Shown here: piece after piece, positions 1-7,013 of the stretch
Numbering within the stretch: position 1 is the stretch's first letter
Layout: each line of letters starts with the position of its first letter
NCBI RefSeq assembly: GCF_003814555.1
Contig: NZ_RKQN01000003.1
Location: 1 to 45,600 of the forward strand
Source of the DNA: Vulcaniibacterium tengchongense
GTDB taxonomy: Bacteria > Pseudomonadota > Gammaproteobacteria > Xanthomonadales > Xanthomonadaceae
DNA length: 45,600 bases
Direction: 5' to 3'
Program-made: the position numbers and the translations under genes
Notes under the pieces: model-generated
Databases searched by the model: none
What the model was told of the DNA's origin: nothing
Seen by the model: only the letters and a program-made list of their open reading frames with translations

Positions 1-8
1 CTGACACC

Positions 9-485
9 ATGCACACCACGATCCTGGCCCTGGACCTGGGCACCACCACCGGCTGGGCGCTGCGCGACCGCACGGGCCGAATCACCAGCGGCAGCCAATC
101 CTTCAAGCCGCAGCGCTTCGAAGGCGGCGGCATGCGCTACCTGCGCTTTGGCCGTTGGATTTCTGAAATTCAGACATCGGTTTCTGAACTTCAGTTTTTG
201 TACTTCGAGGAAGTGCGCCGCCACGTCTCGACCGACGCGGCGCACGCCTACGGCGGGTTCCTGGCCACGCTCACGGCCTGGTGCGAGCACCACGGCATCC
301 CCTACCAGGGCGTGCCGGTGGGCACGATCAAGAAGCACGCCACCGGCAAAGGCAACGCCCGCAAGGACGCGGTGATGGCGGCCGTGCGTGCGCGCGGCTA
401 CCTGCCCACCGACGACAACGAAGCCGACGCGCTGGCCCTGCTGCACTGGGCCATCCAGCAGCACGACGCGGCGCAGGAGGACTGA
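9..485 (+). CDS. RuvC-like phage Holliday junction resolvase
   Basis: 158 aa, RNase H-like fold. The N-terminal strand LALDLGTTTG carries D9, as in RuvC family nucleases. FEEV (E67/E68) and the C-terminal DNEAD (residues 136-140) supply the other acidic residues expected for a two-metal active site. By family, such enzymes resolve branched DNA during phage recombination and before packaging. The ATG at 9 starts the conserved part. The gene ends 1 base before the next start, so the two are probably co-transcribed. Function rests on motifs only; another RNase H-fold nuclease is possible. Confidence 0.8.
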   Translation: MHTTILALDLGTTTGWALRDRTGRITSGSQSFKPQRFEGGGMRYLRFGRWISEIQTSVSELQFLYFEEVRRHVSTDAAHAYGGFLATLTAWCEHHGIPYQGVPVGTIKKHATGKGNARKDAVMAAVRARGYLPTDDNEADALALLHWAIQQHDAAQED

Positions 486-486
486 G

Positions 487-696
487 ATGATTGTTCCGAC
501 CCCTCGCTACCGCTGCCCGCTGGGGCGCCTGCAGCCCGAGCCGATGGACGTGGAGGCCGTCAAGCGCCGCGGCTGGCGCGAGCAACGCCTGCTCGTCGTC
601 TCCCTCGAGGACGACCGGCTCGACTGGATGGAACGCGAGCTGATCCGCCGAATCGGCGAGCGGCTCTACGGTGCACGGGAGGCGCGCCATGGCTGA
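487..696 (+). CDS. small phage protein of unknown function
   Basis: 69 aa, charged, beginning MIVPTPRYRCPLG. It starts 1 base after the resolvase stop and runs 8 bases past the start of the next gene, an arrangement typical of co-translated phage genes. No domain, signal peptide or membrane segment is visible. The C-terminal half (VVSLEDDRLDWMERELIRRI) should be helical. Function not recognised. Confidence 0.65.
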   Translation: MIVPTPRYRCPLGRLQPEPMDVEAVKRRGWREQRLLVVSLEDDRLDWMERELIRRIGERLYGAREARHG

Positions 697-1132
697 GTGG
701 ACCGTCGAGCGGGTGGCCGAACGCTTCCGGGAGGCGGCCATCACCGCCCACCGCTAGCCGTCCGTGCGCGTGCAGGGCCCCGTCCACACCTGGCCCGCGC
801 TCCGGCGCAGGCCCTGGGAGACGCTGGGGGCCGAACCCACGATCCGGCGCTTCCCGCCCGCACCCGAGACGGTCGAGCGGATGCTCGAGACCATGCGCTG
901 GGTCTTGTGGCTGGAGGAAGAGGAACGGCATCTCGTGTGGATGCGCGCCGAGCGCCACCGCTGGCGCGACATCTGCGCCCGCTTCGGCTGCGACCGGACC
1001 ACGGCGTGGCGGCGGTGGCAGCGGGCGCTCTCGATCGTGGCGGACGCGCTCAACGGCAACCGAGAAGCGGACCGCCTGCCCAGCCGTTCGCTTGACAAGA
1101 CGGGGTTGCAGGAATCCAATAACAGTTATTAA
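689..1132 (+). pseudogene. DUF6362-type phage protein interrupted by in-frame TAG
   Basis: Reading from the ATG at 689 gives MAEWTVERVAERFREAAITAHR, an amber TAG at 755-757, then in the same frame a well-conserved remainder that ends at 1132. The downstream part contains WMRAERHRWRDI and FGCDRTTAWRRWQRAL, which looks like a helix-turn-helix. From memory, proteins annotated DUF6362 in related prophages have this same start and finish without a stop; the TAG seems to replace a leucine codon. A GTG at 764 could restart translation to give 122 aa. Either the gene is a recent pseudogene, or it is rescued by re-initiation or amber suppression. The 147-codon span is otherwise intact. Confidence 0.7.
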
Positions 1133-1138
1133 CTGTTA
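1092..1138 (+). promoter_or_regulatory. parDE promoter with perfect operator palindrome
   Basis: A perfect -35 box TTGACA (1092-1097) is followed after 17 bases by TCCAAT (1115-1120, 4 of 6 to consensus). Overlapping the start of transcription is TAACAGTTATTAACTGTTA (1120-1138), a perfect inverted repeat with 9-base arms around one T. ParD-type ribbon-helix-helix antitoxins usually repress their own promoter at such sites. The palindrome also overlaps the last codons of the upstream gene. Confidence 0.7.
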
Positions 1139-1150
1139 GGATGCAAGCCC

Positions 1151-1417
1151 ATGCCGACGAGCGTCGCCCTCAGCCCCCATTTCGAGGCGTTCATCAAGGA
1201 GCAAGTCGCCTCCGGTCGCTACAACAACGCCAGCGAGGTCGTTCGCGCAGGCCTGCGTTTGCTGGAAGAGCAAGCCCAGCGTCACGCCCTGCAGCTGGAA
1301 GAGCTGCGCGCGGCCATCACGGCCGGTCGATCCAGTGGTCCGGGGCAGCCGGCCGAAGAGGTCTTTGATCGTCTGGAGGCGAAGTATCGGGGTCAGGCAA
1401 AGCGCCGGACGACATGA
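1151..1417 (+). CDS. parD: ParD-family antitoxin (ribbon-helix-helix)
   Basis: 88 aa. The N-terminal half (SVALSPHFEAFIKEQVASGR, then NNASEVVRAGLRLLEE) is the classic ParD/CopG ribbon-helix-helix DNA-binding and dimerisation domain. The C-terminal half, with EEVFDRLEAKYRG, is the tail expected to bind and neutralise the toxin. It overlaps parE by 4 bases (ATGA), the usual translational coupling. Preceded by the palindrome at 1120-1138, so autoregulation is likely. In a prophage this pair may stabilise the element or act against other phages. Confidence 0.9.
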   Translation: MPTSVALSPHFEAFIKEQVASGRYNNASEVVRAGLRLLEEQAQRHALQLEELRAAITAGRSSGPGQPAEEVFDRLEAKYRGQAKRRTT

Positions 1418-1707
1418 ACCGGCTCGTCATCACCCCACTGGCCGCAAGCGACATCGAGGAAATCGGCGACTACATCGCCCAGGACAATCCTGGCCGGGCC
1501 GTCAGCTTCATGGCAGAACTTCGCGTGCAATGCAGAAAGATCGCCGCGGCACCCCAGGCGTACCGGCTTCGCCCCGAGCTCGGCGAAGGCATTCGATCCT
1601 GCGCCCACGGCAACTACGTGATCTTCTTCTGCGCGTACGACGATGAAGTGAGCATCGTGCGCGTCTTGCACGGCGCGCGCGATATCGGCGCCCAGTTCGG
1701 TGGCTAG
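1414..1707 (+). CDS. parE: ParE-family toxin (RelE/ParE superfamily)
   Basis: 97 aa, full length for the family. Visible features are the N-terminal strand and helix (LVITPLAASDIEEIGDYIA), the GRAVSFMAELR helix, the central RLRPELGEGIR and the C-terminal VSIVRVLHGARDI typical of ParE. ParE toxins generally poison DNA gyrase; the family also holds RelE-like RNases, so the target here is inferred. The gene appears intact. It is followed after 23 bases by an unrelated HTH antitoxin-like gene. Confidence 0.9.
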   Translation: MNRLVITPLAASDIEEIGDYIAQDNPGRAVSFMAELRVQCRKIAAAPQAYRLRPELGEGIRSCAHGNYVIFFCAYDDEVSIVRVLHGARDIGAQFGG

Positions 1708-1730
1708 CACCGGTCAAGTGGGCGTCTTGG

Positions 1731-1882
1731 ATGGCCATGAAGAATCGCCCCGACCGGATCCTCGAAGCCGTCCATGAGACGGCGCGCGACCTGCATCGCC
1801 TGGGCTTCATCGACAAGCGCAAGATGCGCAAATACGACGCGCTGTGCCTGGCGCCGGTGCATGAATACGACGCCGACAAAGT
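1731..1882 (+). pseudogene. HigA/NadS-like HTH regulator, 5' part (split by IS)
   Basis: This codes for the first part of a HigA/NadS-like antitoxin: MKNRPDRILEAV to HEYDADK (ATG at 1731 or 1737). The frame is cut at 1882 by the ISL3-family element. Removing the element and one copy of the 8-bp duplication joins this to 3355-3523 in frame (152 + 169 = 321 bases, 106 codons plus stop). Such antitoxins normally follow a HigB/RelE toxin; here the complete ParDE pair lies upstream instead, so the regulator was already an orphan or hybrid partner before the insertion. Confidence 0.85.
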
Positions 1883-1939
1883 GGCTCTTCGTCATTTCGT
1901 GTGGAACCCAACAGTCACAATGACTCCTGGTCGTCGAGC

Positions 1940-1990
1940 CCGGTGGGCATGTGTGCAGGCCGCTGGCCGGCCTGTGCACATGTCCACCGG
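1940..1990. terminator. long hairpin inside the IS, upstream of transposase
   Basis: Inverted repeat with 24-base arms (1940-1963 and 1967-1990, 20 of 24 complementary) and a 3-base loop. It begins CCGGTGG and ends CCACCGG. It lies between the IS left end and the transposase ribosome binding site. It may block outside transcription from entering the transposase, or sequester its translation start. No T-run follows, so a classical terminator is not certain. Confidence 0.5.
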
Positions 1991-2016
1991 GCGTGTTTGA
2001 TCAGGAGGATGAGTCC

Positions 2017-3312
2017 ATGGGCATTGCCGTAGAAGCTCTGTTCACCAGCGCGCTGGGCTTGCAGCCGCCGTGGGTCGTCGATGACGTCAGGCTCGACATC
2101 GCCAAGCGCCGCATCGACTTCGAGATCGGCTGCCACACCAGCAGGCTCGCCTGCCCGGCATGCGGTGCGGCCACGCAACCGGTGCACGACCGGCTGCGCC
2201 GATCCTGGCGGCACCTGGACTTCTTCCAGTTCGAGGCCTGGCTGCACTGCGATGTGCCGCGCGTGGCCTGCGGTGCTTGCGGCAAGACCACGCAGGTGGC
2301 CGTGCCGTGGGCGCGAGCGGCCTCGGGCTTTACCGCGGCGTTCGAAGCGCTGGCGCTGATCTTGTGCCTGGACCTGCCGGTGCGCCAGGCCGCCGAGTTA
2401 CTGCGCTGCAAGGACAAGCGGCTGTGGCGGCGCATCGAGTTCTACGTCGCGCAGGCGCGTGCGCTGGAAGACTTCGCCGGCGTGCGCACGGTGGGCATCG
2501 ACGAGACCAGCCTGCGGCGCGGGCAGCACTACATCACCGTCGTGCACGACCTGGATCGCAAGCGGCTGCTGTTCGCCACCGAGGGGCGCGAGCACCGCAC
2601 GGTGGTGGAGTTCGCCGAGGATCTGAAGGCCCATGGCGGCGATCCCGCCCAGGTGCGGCACGTGTGCATGGACATGAGCGCAGCCTACGCCAAGGGCGTG
2701 GCGCTGGCGCTGCCCGAGGCGCAGATCAGCTACGACCGCTTCCACGTCGTCTCGATGGCCATCGAGGCGATGGACCAGGTGCGCCGCGCGGAGATGGCCA
2801 CCGACGCGCAGGCGGTGCGAGCCGCGCTGGGCGCTGGCGGCCGCAAGACGCTCAGGCAGCTGCTGTGGGGCATGCGGCGCAACCCCAGCACCTGGAGCGC
2901 CCGCCAGCTCCAGGCCATGCACTGGCTGCAGCGCTCGACGCTCAAGAGCGCGCGGGCGTGGCGGCTGAAGATGGCGCTGCGCGCGGTGTACGCACGGGCC
3001 ACAGCGCACAACAGCATCGAGCAGGCCGCATCCGACCTCAGGGCCTGGCTGAGCTGGGCGCGGCGCTGCCGGCTCGAGCCGTTCAAGAAGCTGGCCGCCA
3101 CGCTCAAGGAGCGCTTCGACGCCGTGGTGCGCGGCATGGTCGATCACCGCAGCAACGCCTTCGTCGAGGCGATGAACGGGCTGCTGCAGCAGGCCAAGCG
3201 CGCCGCACGCGGCTTCAGGACGAGCCAGAACTTCATCGCCATCGCCTACCTGCGCATGTCCAAGCTCAAGCACCTGCCGGCCAGTCCGTTCGCGCCAGCC
3301 ATGCCGACATGA
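2017..3312 (+). CDS. ISL3-family transposase
   Basis: 431 aa, normal length for ISL3 enzymes. The N-terminal zinc-finger-like part has Cys pairs (ACPACGAAT, VACGACGKT). The DDE catalytic domain follows, with GIDETSLRRGQHY (first Asp), CMDMSAAYAKGV (second Asp) and NAFVEAMNGLLQQ (Glu). Start at ATG 2017 is chosen because AGGAGG sits 8 bases before it; a 22-codon upstream extension has no such site. Probably active, given the intact ends of the element. Confidence 0.95.
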   Translation: MGIAVEALFTSALGLQPPWVVDDVRLDIAKRRIDFEIGCHTSRLACPACGAATQPVHDRLRRSWRHLDFFQFEAWLHCDVPRVACGACGKTTQVAVPWARAASGFTAAFEALALILCLDLPVRQAAELLRCKDKRLWRRIEFYVAQARALEDFAGVRTVGIDETSLRRGQHYITVVHDLDRKRLLFATEGREHRTVVEFAEDLKAHGGDPAQVRHVCMDMSAAYAKGVALALPEAQISYDRFHVVSMAIEAMDQVRRAEMATDAQAVRAALGAGGRKTLRQLLWGMRRNPSTWSARQLQAMHWLQRSTLKSARAWRLKMALRAVYARATAHNSIEQAASDLRAWLSWARRCRLEPFKKLAATLKERFDAVVRGMVDHRSNAFVEAMNGLLQQAKRAARGFRTSQNFIAIAYLRMSKLKHLPASPFAPAMPT

Positions 3313-3346
3313 CGCGAAGCGTTTCCACACAAAACGGCATAGAGCC

Positions 3347-3523
3347 GACAAAGTGCGCGCCTTGCGCGAACGCCTGCACTTGAGTCAGGCCGTGCTGGCA
3401 TCGGTCCTCAACACCAGCGTCTCGACCGTGCGCAAGTGGGAAGTGGGCGACAAGAAGCCCAGTGGTCCCTCGCAGAAGCTGCTCGACCTCATCGAACGCA
3501 AGGGGCTGGAGGCCGTGCTCTGA
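3347..3523 (+). pseudogene. HigA/NadS-like HTH regulator, 3' part
   Basis: After the second copy of the target duplication (3347-3354) the frame continues VRALRERLHLSQAVLASVLN, then TSVSTVRKWEVGDKKPSGPS and a final helix ending LEAVL. This is the XRE/HigA helix-turn-helix. It has lost its own start because of the IS. A hairpin with a short T-run follows at 3540. See the 5' part at 1731. Confidence 0.85.
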
Positions 3524-3539
3524 AGTCGCGGGGCACGAG

Positions 3540-3566
3540 CGCAGGCCACCGCGCCTGCGTGTTTTG
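3540..3566 (+). terminator. probable rho-independent terminator
   Basis: Perfect 7-bp stem CGCAGGC (3540-3546) / GCCTGCG (3553-3559) with a 6-base loop, followed by TGTTTTGG. It lies 16 bases after the HTH regulator stop and would end the toxin-antitoxin transcript. Confidence 0.55.
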
Positions 3567-3847
3567 GCGTGATTTGGCGGGTGCGGTCGCGCATCCGCGC
3601 GCATCGGCGGCGAAATGCGGCTTTCGCCACTGCAACAGATCCGCCCGTTTGGGGGTAGCATTTCGGCTAAGGTCTGGACAGCGGCGTCGGTCGAGGAAGC
3701 CGCCCAGCCATTCACGGGTCCTTCCTGGCGACCCAGCCATGCGGGGGGCGCGAGCGCGGCGCTTCGATAGCGTCAGGGTGCAAACCGAGGTTTGCAGGGT
3801 TTGCGGTTTGCAGCCCTCCAGCCCGAGACCTTCTCCCCGACACTCCC

Positions 3848-3886
3848 AGCCCGCCCACGGTCCGCCGTCGGCGGGCTTCTTCGTTT
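3848..3886 (+). terminator. hairpin before first methyltransferase
   Basis: Stem AGCCCGCC (3848-3855) / GGCGGGCT (3870-3877) with a 14-base loop, followed by TCTTCGTTT. The purine-rich CGAGG that may serve as ribosome binding site follows at 3888-3892. The layout (GC hairpin, TTCGTTT, then a binding site) resembles the elements before the capsid gene (15585) and before 29416. Confidence 0.5.
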
Positions 3887-3900
3887 CCGAGGCACCGATT

Positions 3901-5322
3901 CTGGACACGCTCGCCGTCACGTACCGCAAGGTCGAGACGCTGATCCCCTACGCCCGCAATCCGCGCACGCACAGCGACGAGCAGATCGCGCGCATCGCCG
4001 CCAGCATCGCCGAGTTCGGCTGGACCAACCCGATCCTGGTCGATGGCGAGCACGGTGTGATCGCCGGTCACGGCCGGCTGCTGGCCGCACGCAAGCTGGG
4101 GCTCGCCGAAGTGCCGGTGATCGAGCTCGCGCACCTGACGCCTGCGCAGAAGCGCGCCTACGTGATCGCCGACAACCGGCTCGCGCTCGATGCCGGCTGG
4201 GACCAGGCGATGTTGGCGCTGGAGTTCGCCGAACTGGCCGACGCCGGCTTCGATCTGGACCTGACCGGCTTCTCGGCCTCCGAGATCGAAGGCCTGCTCG
4301 ACGCCATCGAGAAGACGGAACCGTCCGCCGAAGAGGACACGAGCGCTTTGGTCCGCGACCCGGACGAGGACGACGTCACACCGCCCGCGGTGGCGGTCAC
4401 ACGCCCCCGCGATCTGTGGCTGATCGGTGAACACCGACTGCTCTGCGCCGACAGCAGCGACGCGGCCGCCGTCGCGCGCCTCCTCGAGGGCGAGCGGGCG
4501 CACCTGCTCTTCACCAGCCCACCGTATGCCAACCAGCGCGACTACACCACCGGCGGCATCGCGGACTGGGACGCGTTGATGCAGGGCGTGTTCGGCGCTG
4601 CCCGCGCGGCACTGCGCGAGGACGCGCAAATCCTGGTCAACCTCGGGCTCGTGCATCGCGACAACGAGTGGCAGCCGTACTGGGACGGCTGGATCGCATG
4701 GATGCGCACTCAAGGCTGGCGGCGCTTTGGCTGGTACGTGTGGGACCAGTCGGTGACCGTGCCCGGCGACTGGGCCGGGCGGCTGGCGCCCCGGCACGAG
4801 TTCGTCTTCCACTTCAACCGACGCTCGCGCAAGCCGAACAAGACCGTGCCCTGCAAGTGGGCCGGGCACGAGACGCACCTGCGCGCCGACGGTTCGTCCA
4901 CCGCGATGCGCGGCAAGGACGGCAAGGTCGGCGCCTGGAACCATGCCGGACAGCCCACGCAGGAGTTCCGCATCCCAGACTCGGTCGTCGAGGTGACGCG
5001 CCAGCGCGGCCGCATCGGTGAAGGCATCGATCATCCGGCGGTGTTCCCGCTGGGCCTGCCGAAGTTCTTCATCGAGGCCTACACCGACGCGGGCGAGATC
5101 GTCTTCGAGCCGTTCGCGGGCTCGGGCACCACGCTGCTGGCCGGCCAACTCACCGGCCGCCCGGTACGCGCCATCGAACTCGCTCCAGAGTACGTGGACG
5201 TCGCGCTGCGCCGCTGGCTGCAGCACCACCCGGGCACGGTGCCGGTGCTGGAGGGCAGCGGCCGGACCTTCGCCGAAGTCGCCGCCGAGCGGCTGGGCGA
5301 GACGGCGGAGGTCACTGCATGA
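3901..5322 (+). CDS. ParB-domain DNA methyltransferase 1 (SPPY type)
   Basis: About 473 aa. Residues 1-100 form a ParB/Srx-like nuclease domain (LIPYARNPRTHS, FGWTNPILVD, IAGHGRLLAARKLG). The C-terminal two thirds are an N4/N6 methyltransferase: catalytic TSPPYAN and the SAM-binding FEPFAGSGTT. SPPY is commonest in N4-cytosine enzymes, so m4C is possible. No ATG starts the conserved part: homology begins near CTG 3901 or ATT 3898, with GAGG at 3889-3892 in front, while the frame stays open upstream to ATGs at 3739 and 3436 in sequence that does not look coding. It overlaps the next gene by 4 bases. Likely role: marking phage DNA against host restriction, or gene control. Confidence 0.85.
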   Translation: MDTLAVTYRKVETLIPYARNPRTHSDEQIARIAASIAEFGWTNPILVDGEHGVIAGHGRLLAARKLGLAEVPVIELAHLTPAQKRAYVIADNRLALDAGWDQAMLALEFAELADAGFDLDLTGFSASEIEGLLDAIEKTEPSAEEDTSALVRDPDEDDVTPPAVAVTRPRDLWLIGEHRLLCADSSDAAAVARLLEGERAHLLFTSPPYANQRDYTTGGIADWDALMQGVFGAARAALREDAQILVNLGLVHRDNEWQPYWDGWIAWMRTQGWRRFGWYVWDQSVTVPGDWAGRLAPRHEFVFHFNRRSRKPNKTVPCKWAGHETHLRADGSSTAMRGKDGKVGAWNHAGQPTQEFRIPDSVVEVTRQRGRIGEGIDHPAVFPLGLPKFFIEAYTDAGEIVFEPFAGSGTTLLAGQLTGRPVRAIELAPEYVDVALRRWLQHHPGTVPVLEGSGRTFAEVAAERLGETAEVTA

Positions 5323-6584
5323 GCTGGCTGGCCGATCGCATCGAGCACTGGCCGATCGACAAGCTGCTGCCCTACGTGCGCAACGCCCGCCAGCACTCGG
5401 ACGAGCAGATCGCCCAGATCGCGGCCTCCATCGCGGAGTTCGGCTTCGTCAATCCCATTCTCACCGGCGCCGACGGTGTGCTGGTCGCGGGCCATGGGCG
5501 GCTTGCCGCCGCGCGCAAGCTGGGCCTGCCCACAGTGCCGGTGGTCGTGCTCGATCACCTCACGCCGACCCAGCGCCGCGCCCTGGTGCTCGCGGACAAC
5601 CGGCTCGCGGAACTCGCGACCTGGGACGATGCCCTGCTGCGCATCGAACTGGAGGCGCTGCAGGACGATGGCTTCGATCTCGATCTCACCGGATTCGACG
5701 CCGATGCACTGGCAGAACTGCTGGCCGATGAGGAACCACAGATCGAGGGCCGGACGGAGGACGATGCCATCCCGGAGATGCCGGAAGAGCCGGTGTCTCG
5801 GCCGGGCGACGTCTGGCGGCTCGGGCCGCACCGCCTGGTCTGCGGCGACGCGACCACCGCCGAGGCCTACGCGCGCCTGTTTCCGGACGGCGAGCGGGCG
5901 GACATGGTCTTCACCGATCCGCCCTACAACGTGAACTACGCCAACAGCGCGAAGGACAAGCTGCGCGGCAAACACCGCCCCATCCTCAACGATGCGCTGG
6001 GCGAAGGCTTCTACGATTTCCTCTTTGATGCGCTGGCGCTGATCATGGCGCACACCCGAGGCGCGATCTACGTCGCCATGTCCTCCAGCGAACTGGACAC
6101 GCTGCAAGCGGCCTTCCGCGCCGCCGGCGGGCACTGGTCGACCTTCATCATCTGGGCCAAGAACACCTTCACGCTGGGCCGCTCGGACTACCAGCGCCAG
6201 TACGAGCCGATCCTCTACGGCTGGCCCGAAGGCGCGACGCGCCACTGGTGCGGCGACCGCGACCAGGGCGACGTCTGGCAGATCAAGAAGCCAGCGAAGA
6301 ACGATCTGCACCCGACCATGAAGCCGGTGGATCTGGTCGAGCGGGCCATCCGCAACTCCAGCCGCCCCGGCGACGTGGTGCTCGACCCCTTCGGCGGCTC
6401 GGGCACGACCTTGATCGCCGCCGAGAAGGCCGGGCGCGTGGCGCGGCTGATCGAGCTCGACCCGAAGTATGCGGACGTGATCGTGCGGCGCTGGCAGGAC
6501 TGGACGGGCCAGCAAGCCACCCGCGAGGCGGATGGCCTGGCCTTCGATCAGGCGGCGAGCGACTCGTCGGCGATCGCGCAGTGA
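5319..6584 (+). CDS. ParB-domain DNA methyltransferase 2 (DPPY type)
   Basis: 421 aa, coupled to the upstream methyltransferase by an ATGA overlap. It has the same architecture: N-terminal ParB-like domain (LLPYVRNARQHSDEQ, VAGHGRLAAARKLG), a linker, then an adenine-type methyltransferase with TDPPYNVNY and the SAM motif DPFGGSGTT. DPPY is typical of N6-adenine enzymes. The two genes look like an old tandem duplication whose catalytic motifs diverged. No restriction endonuclease lies beside them, so they are orphan methylases. The 3' end runs 37 bases into the convergent gene at 6548. Confidence 0.9.
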   Translation: MSWLADRIEHWPIDKLLPYVRNARQHSDEQIAQIAASIAEFGFVNPILTGADGVLVAGHGRLAAARKLGLPTVPVVVLDHLTPTQRRALVLADNRLAELATWDDALLRIELEALQDDGFDLDLTGFDADALAELLADEEPQIEGRTEDDAIPEMPEEPVSRPGDVWRLGPHRLVCGDATTAEAYARLFPDGERADMVFTDPPYNVNYANSAKDKLRGKHRPILNDALGEGFYDFLFDALALIMAHTRGAIYVAMSSSELDTLQAAFRAAGGHWSTFIIWAKNTFTLGRSDYQRQYEPILYGWPEGATRHWCGDRDQGDVWQIKKPAKNDLHPTMKPVDLVERAIRNSSRPGDVVLDPFGGSGTTLIAAEKAGRVARLIELDPKYADVIVRRWQDWTGQQATREADGLAFDQAASDSSAIAQ

Positions 6585-6916
6585 ATCACGAACCCGGTCA
6601 GATAAGGCAGCCCGCGCGGGATGCCGTAGTCCTTGCTGGTCTGGCGGCCGATGGTCCATCCCATCCACTGCCGGGTGGCGGCGTCGATCGCGTCGTGGAG
6701 GGTCTGGCCCGCATGCAGGTGGGGGAGCACTTCGTCCGCGAAGTGGCGGCCGTGACGGCTGTCGAGGAAGGCTCGCACTGCCTCCAGGGTCTGGCCGGTG
6801 GCCTGCGAGATCGTGGTCATCGTGATGGGCCAGGCGGCGTCGGCGTGTTCGTTCATCGTGCCGTAAAAGCCCCAGGCGTCGTTGCGGGTGGCGGGGATGG
6901 GCTGGGTCGTGGTCAT
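6548..6916 (-). CDS. conserved hypothetical protein
   Basis: 122 aa, first gene (from the left) of a four-gene minus-strand island. Soluble, no signal or membrane segment. Helical stretches include TISQATGQTLEAVRAFLDSR. No domain assigned. Its start is preceded on its own strand by AGGAGCAACCC, a strong binding site nearly identical to those of the genes at 7043 and 7665. Its 3' end overlaps the convergent methyltransferase by 37 bases. A 31-bp element shared with two sister genes lies 36 bases upstream. Confidence 0.75.
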   Translation of the reverse strand: MTTTQPIPATRNDAWGFYGTMNEHADAAWPITMTTISQATGQTLEAVRAFLDSRHGRHFADEVLPHLHAGQTLHDAIDAATRQWMGWTIGRQTSKDYGIPRGLPYLTGFVIHCAIADESLAA

Positions 6917-6951
6917 GGGTTGCTCCTGCGGGTTGGGGTGGCGACACCCGT

Positions 6952-6982
6952 ATGAACGCGCTGTTCGATCGAGAAGCCAAGC
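6952..6982. repeat. 31-bp island repeat, copy 1
   Basis: First of three related 31-bp segments (others 7947-7977 and 8308-8338), each just upstream of a minus-strand gene. On the plus strand it begins ATGAACGCGCTGTTCG and ends GAAGCCAAGC. Read on the plus strand, this copy opens a 15-codon frame MNALFDREAKHQIVD. It may be a control site or the remnant of a small gene. Confidence 0.7.
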
Positions 6983-7013
6983 ATCAGATCGTTGATTGAT
7001 TCCTTTGGGAAAC

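Larger units (their letters stand above)
1883..3346 (+). mobile_element. ISL3-family insertion sequence, complete
   Basis: 1464 bp. The left end starts GGCTCTTCGTCATTTCGTG and the right end, read inward, starts GGCTCTATGCCGTTTTGTG; the two ends match at 19 of 24 positions. It is flanked by a perfect 8-bp direct repeat GACAAAGT (1875-1882 and 3347-3354), the duplication size known for ISL3. One transposase gene fills most of the element. The intact ends, intact gene and perfect duplication point to recent insertion. Confidence 0.95.
3524..3900. other. non-coding gap with clustered GTTTGC hexamers
   Basis: No convincing gene lies between the HTH regulator and the first methyltransferase. Besides the hairpins at 3540 and 3848, it holds a perfect inverted repeat TGCAAACC-GA-GGTTTGCA (3779-3796), followed by two more direct GTTTGC copies (3799-3804 and 3806-3811). 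That makes four hexamers, one inverted, in 32 bases. This spacing resembles a protein-binding cluster. A G-rich run (3741-3750) precedes it. What binds is unknown; a packaging or partition-like protein is a guess. Confidence 0.5.

Noticed and set aside
3721-3760. cos packaging site
   Set aside because: The G-rich stretch looked suggestive, but the small terminase is over 4.6 kb away and no cohesive-end pattern can be shown from sequence alone.
3436-3900. N-terminal extension of the first methyltransferase
   Set aside because: Translation is low-complexity, crosses two hairpins and overlaps the HTH gene end; homology begins near 3901.
5079-6980. 633-codon minus-strand open frame
   Set aside because: Shadow of the two methyltransferases; the real minus-strand gene here is 6548-6916 in another frame.
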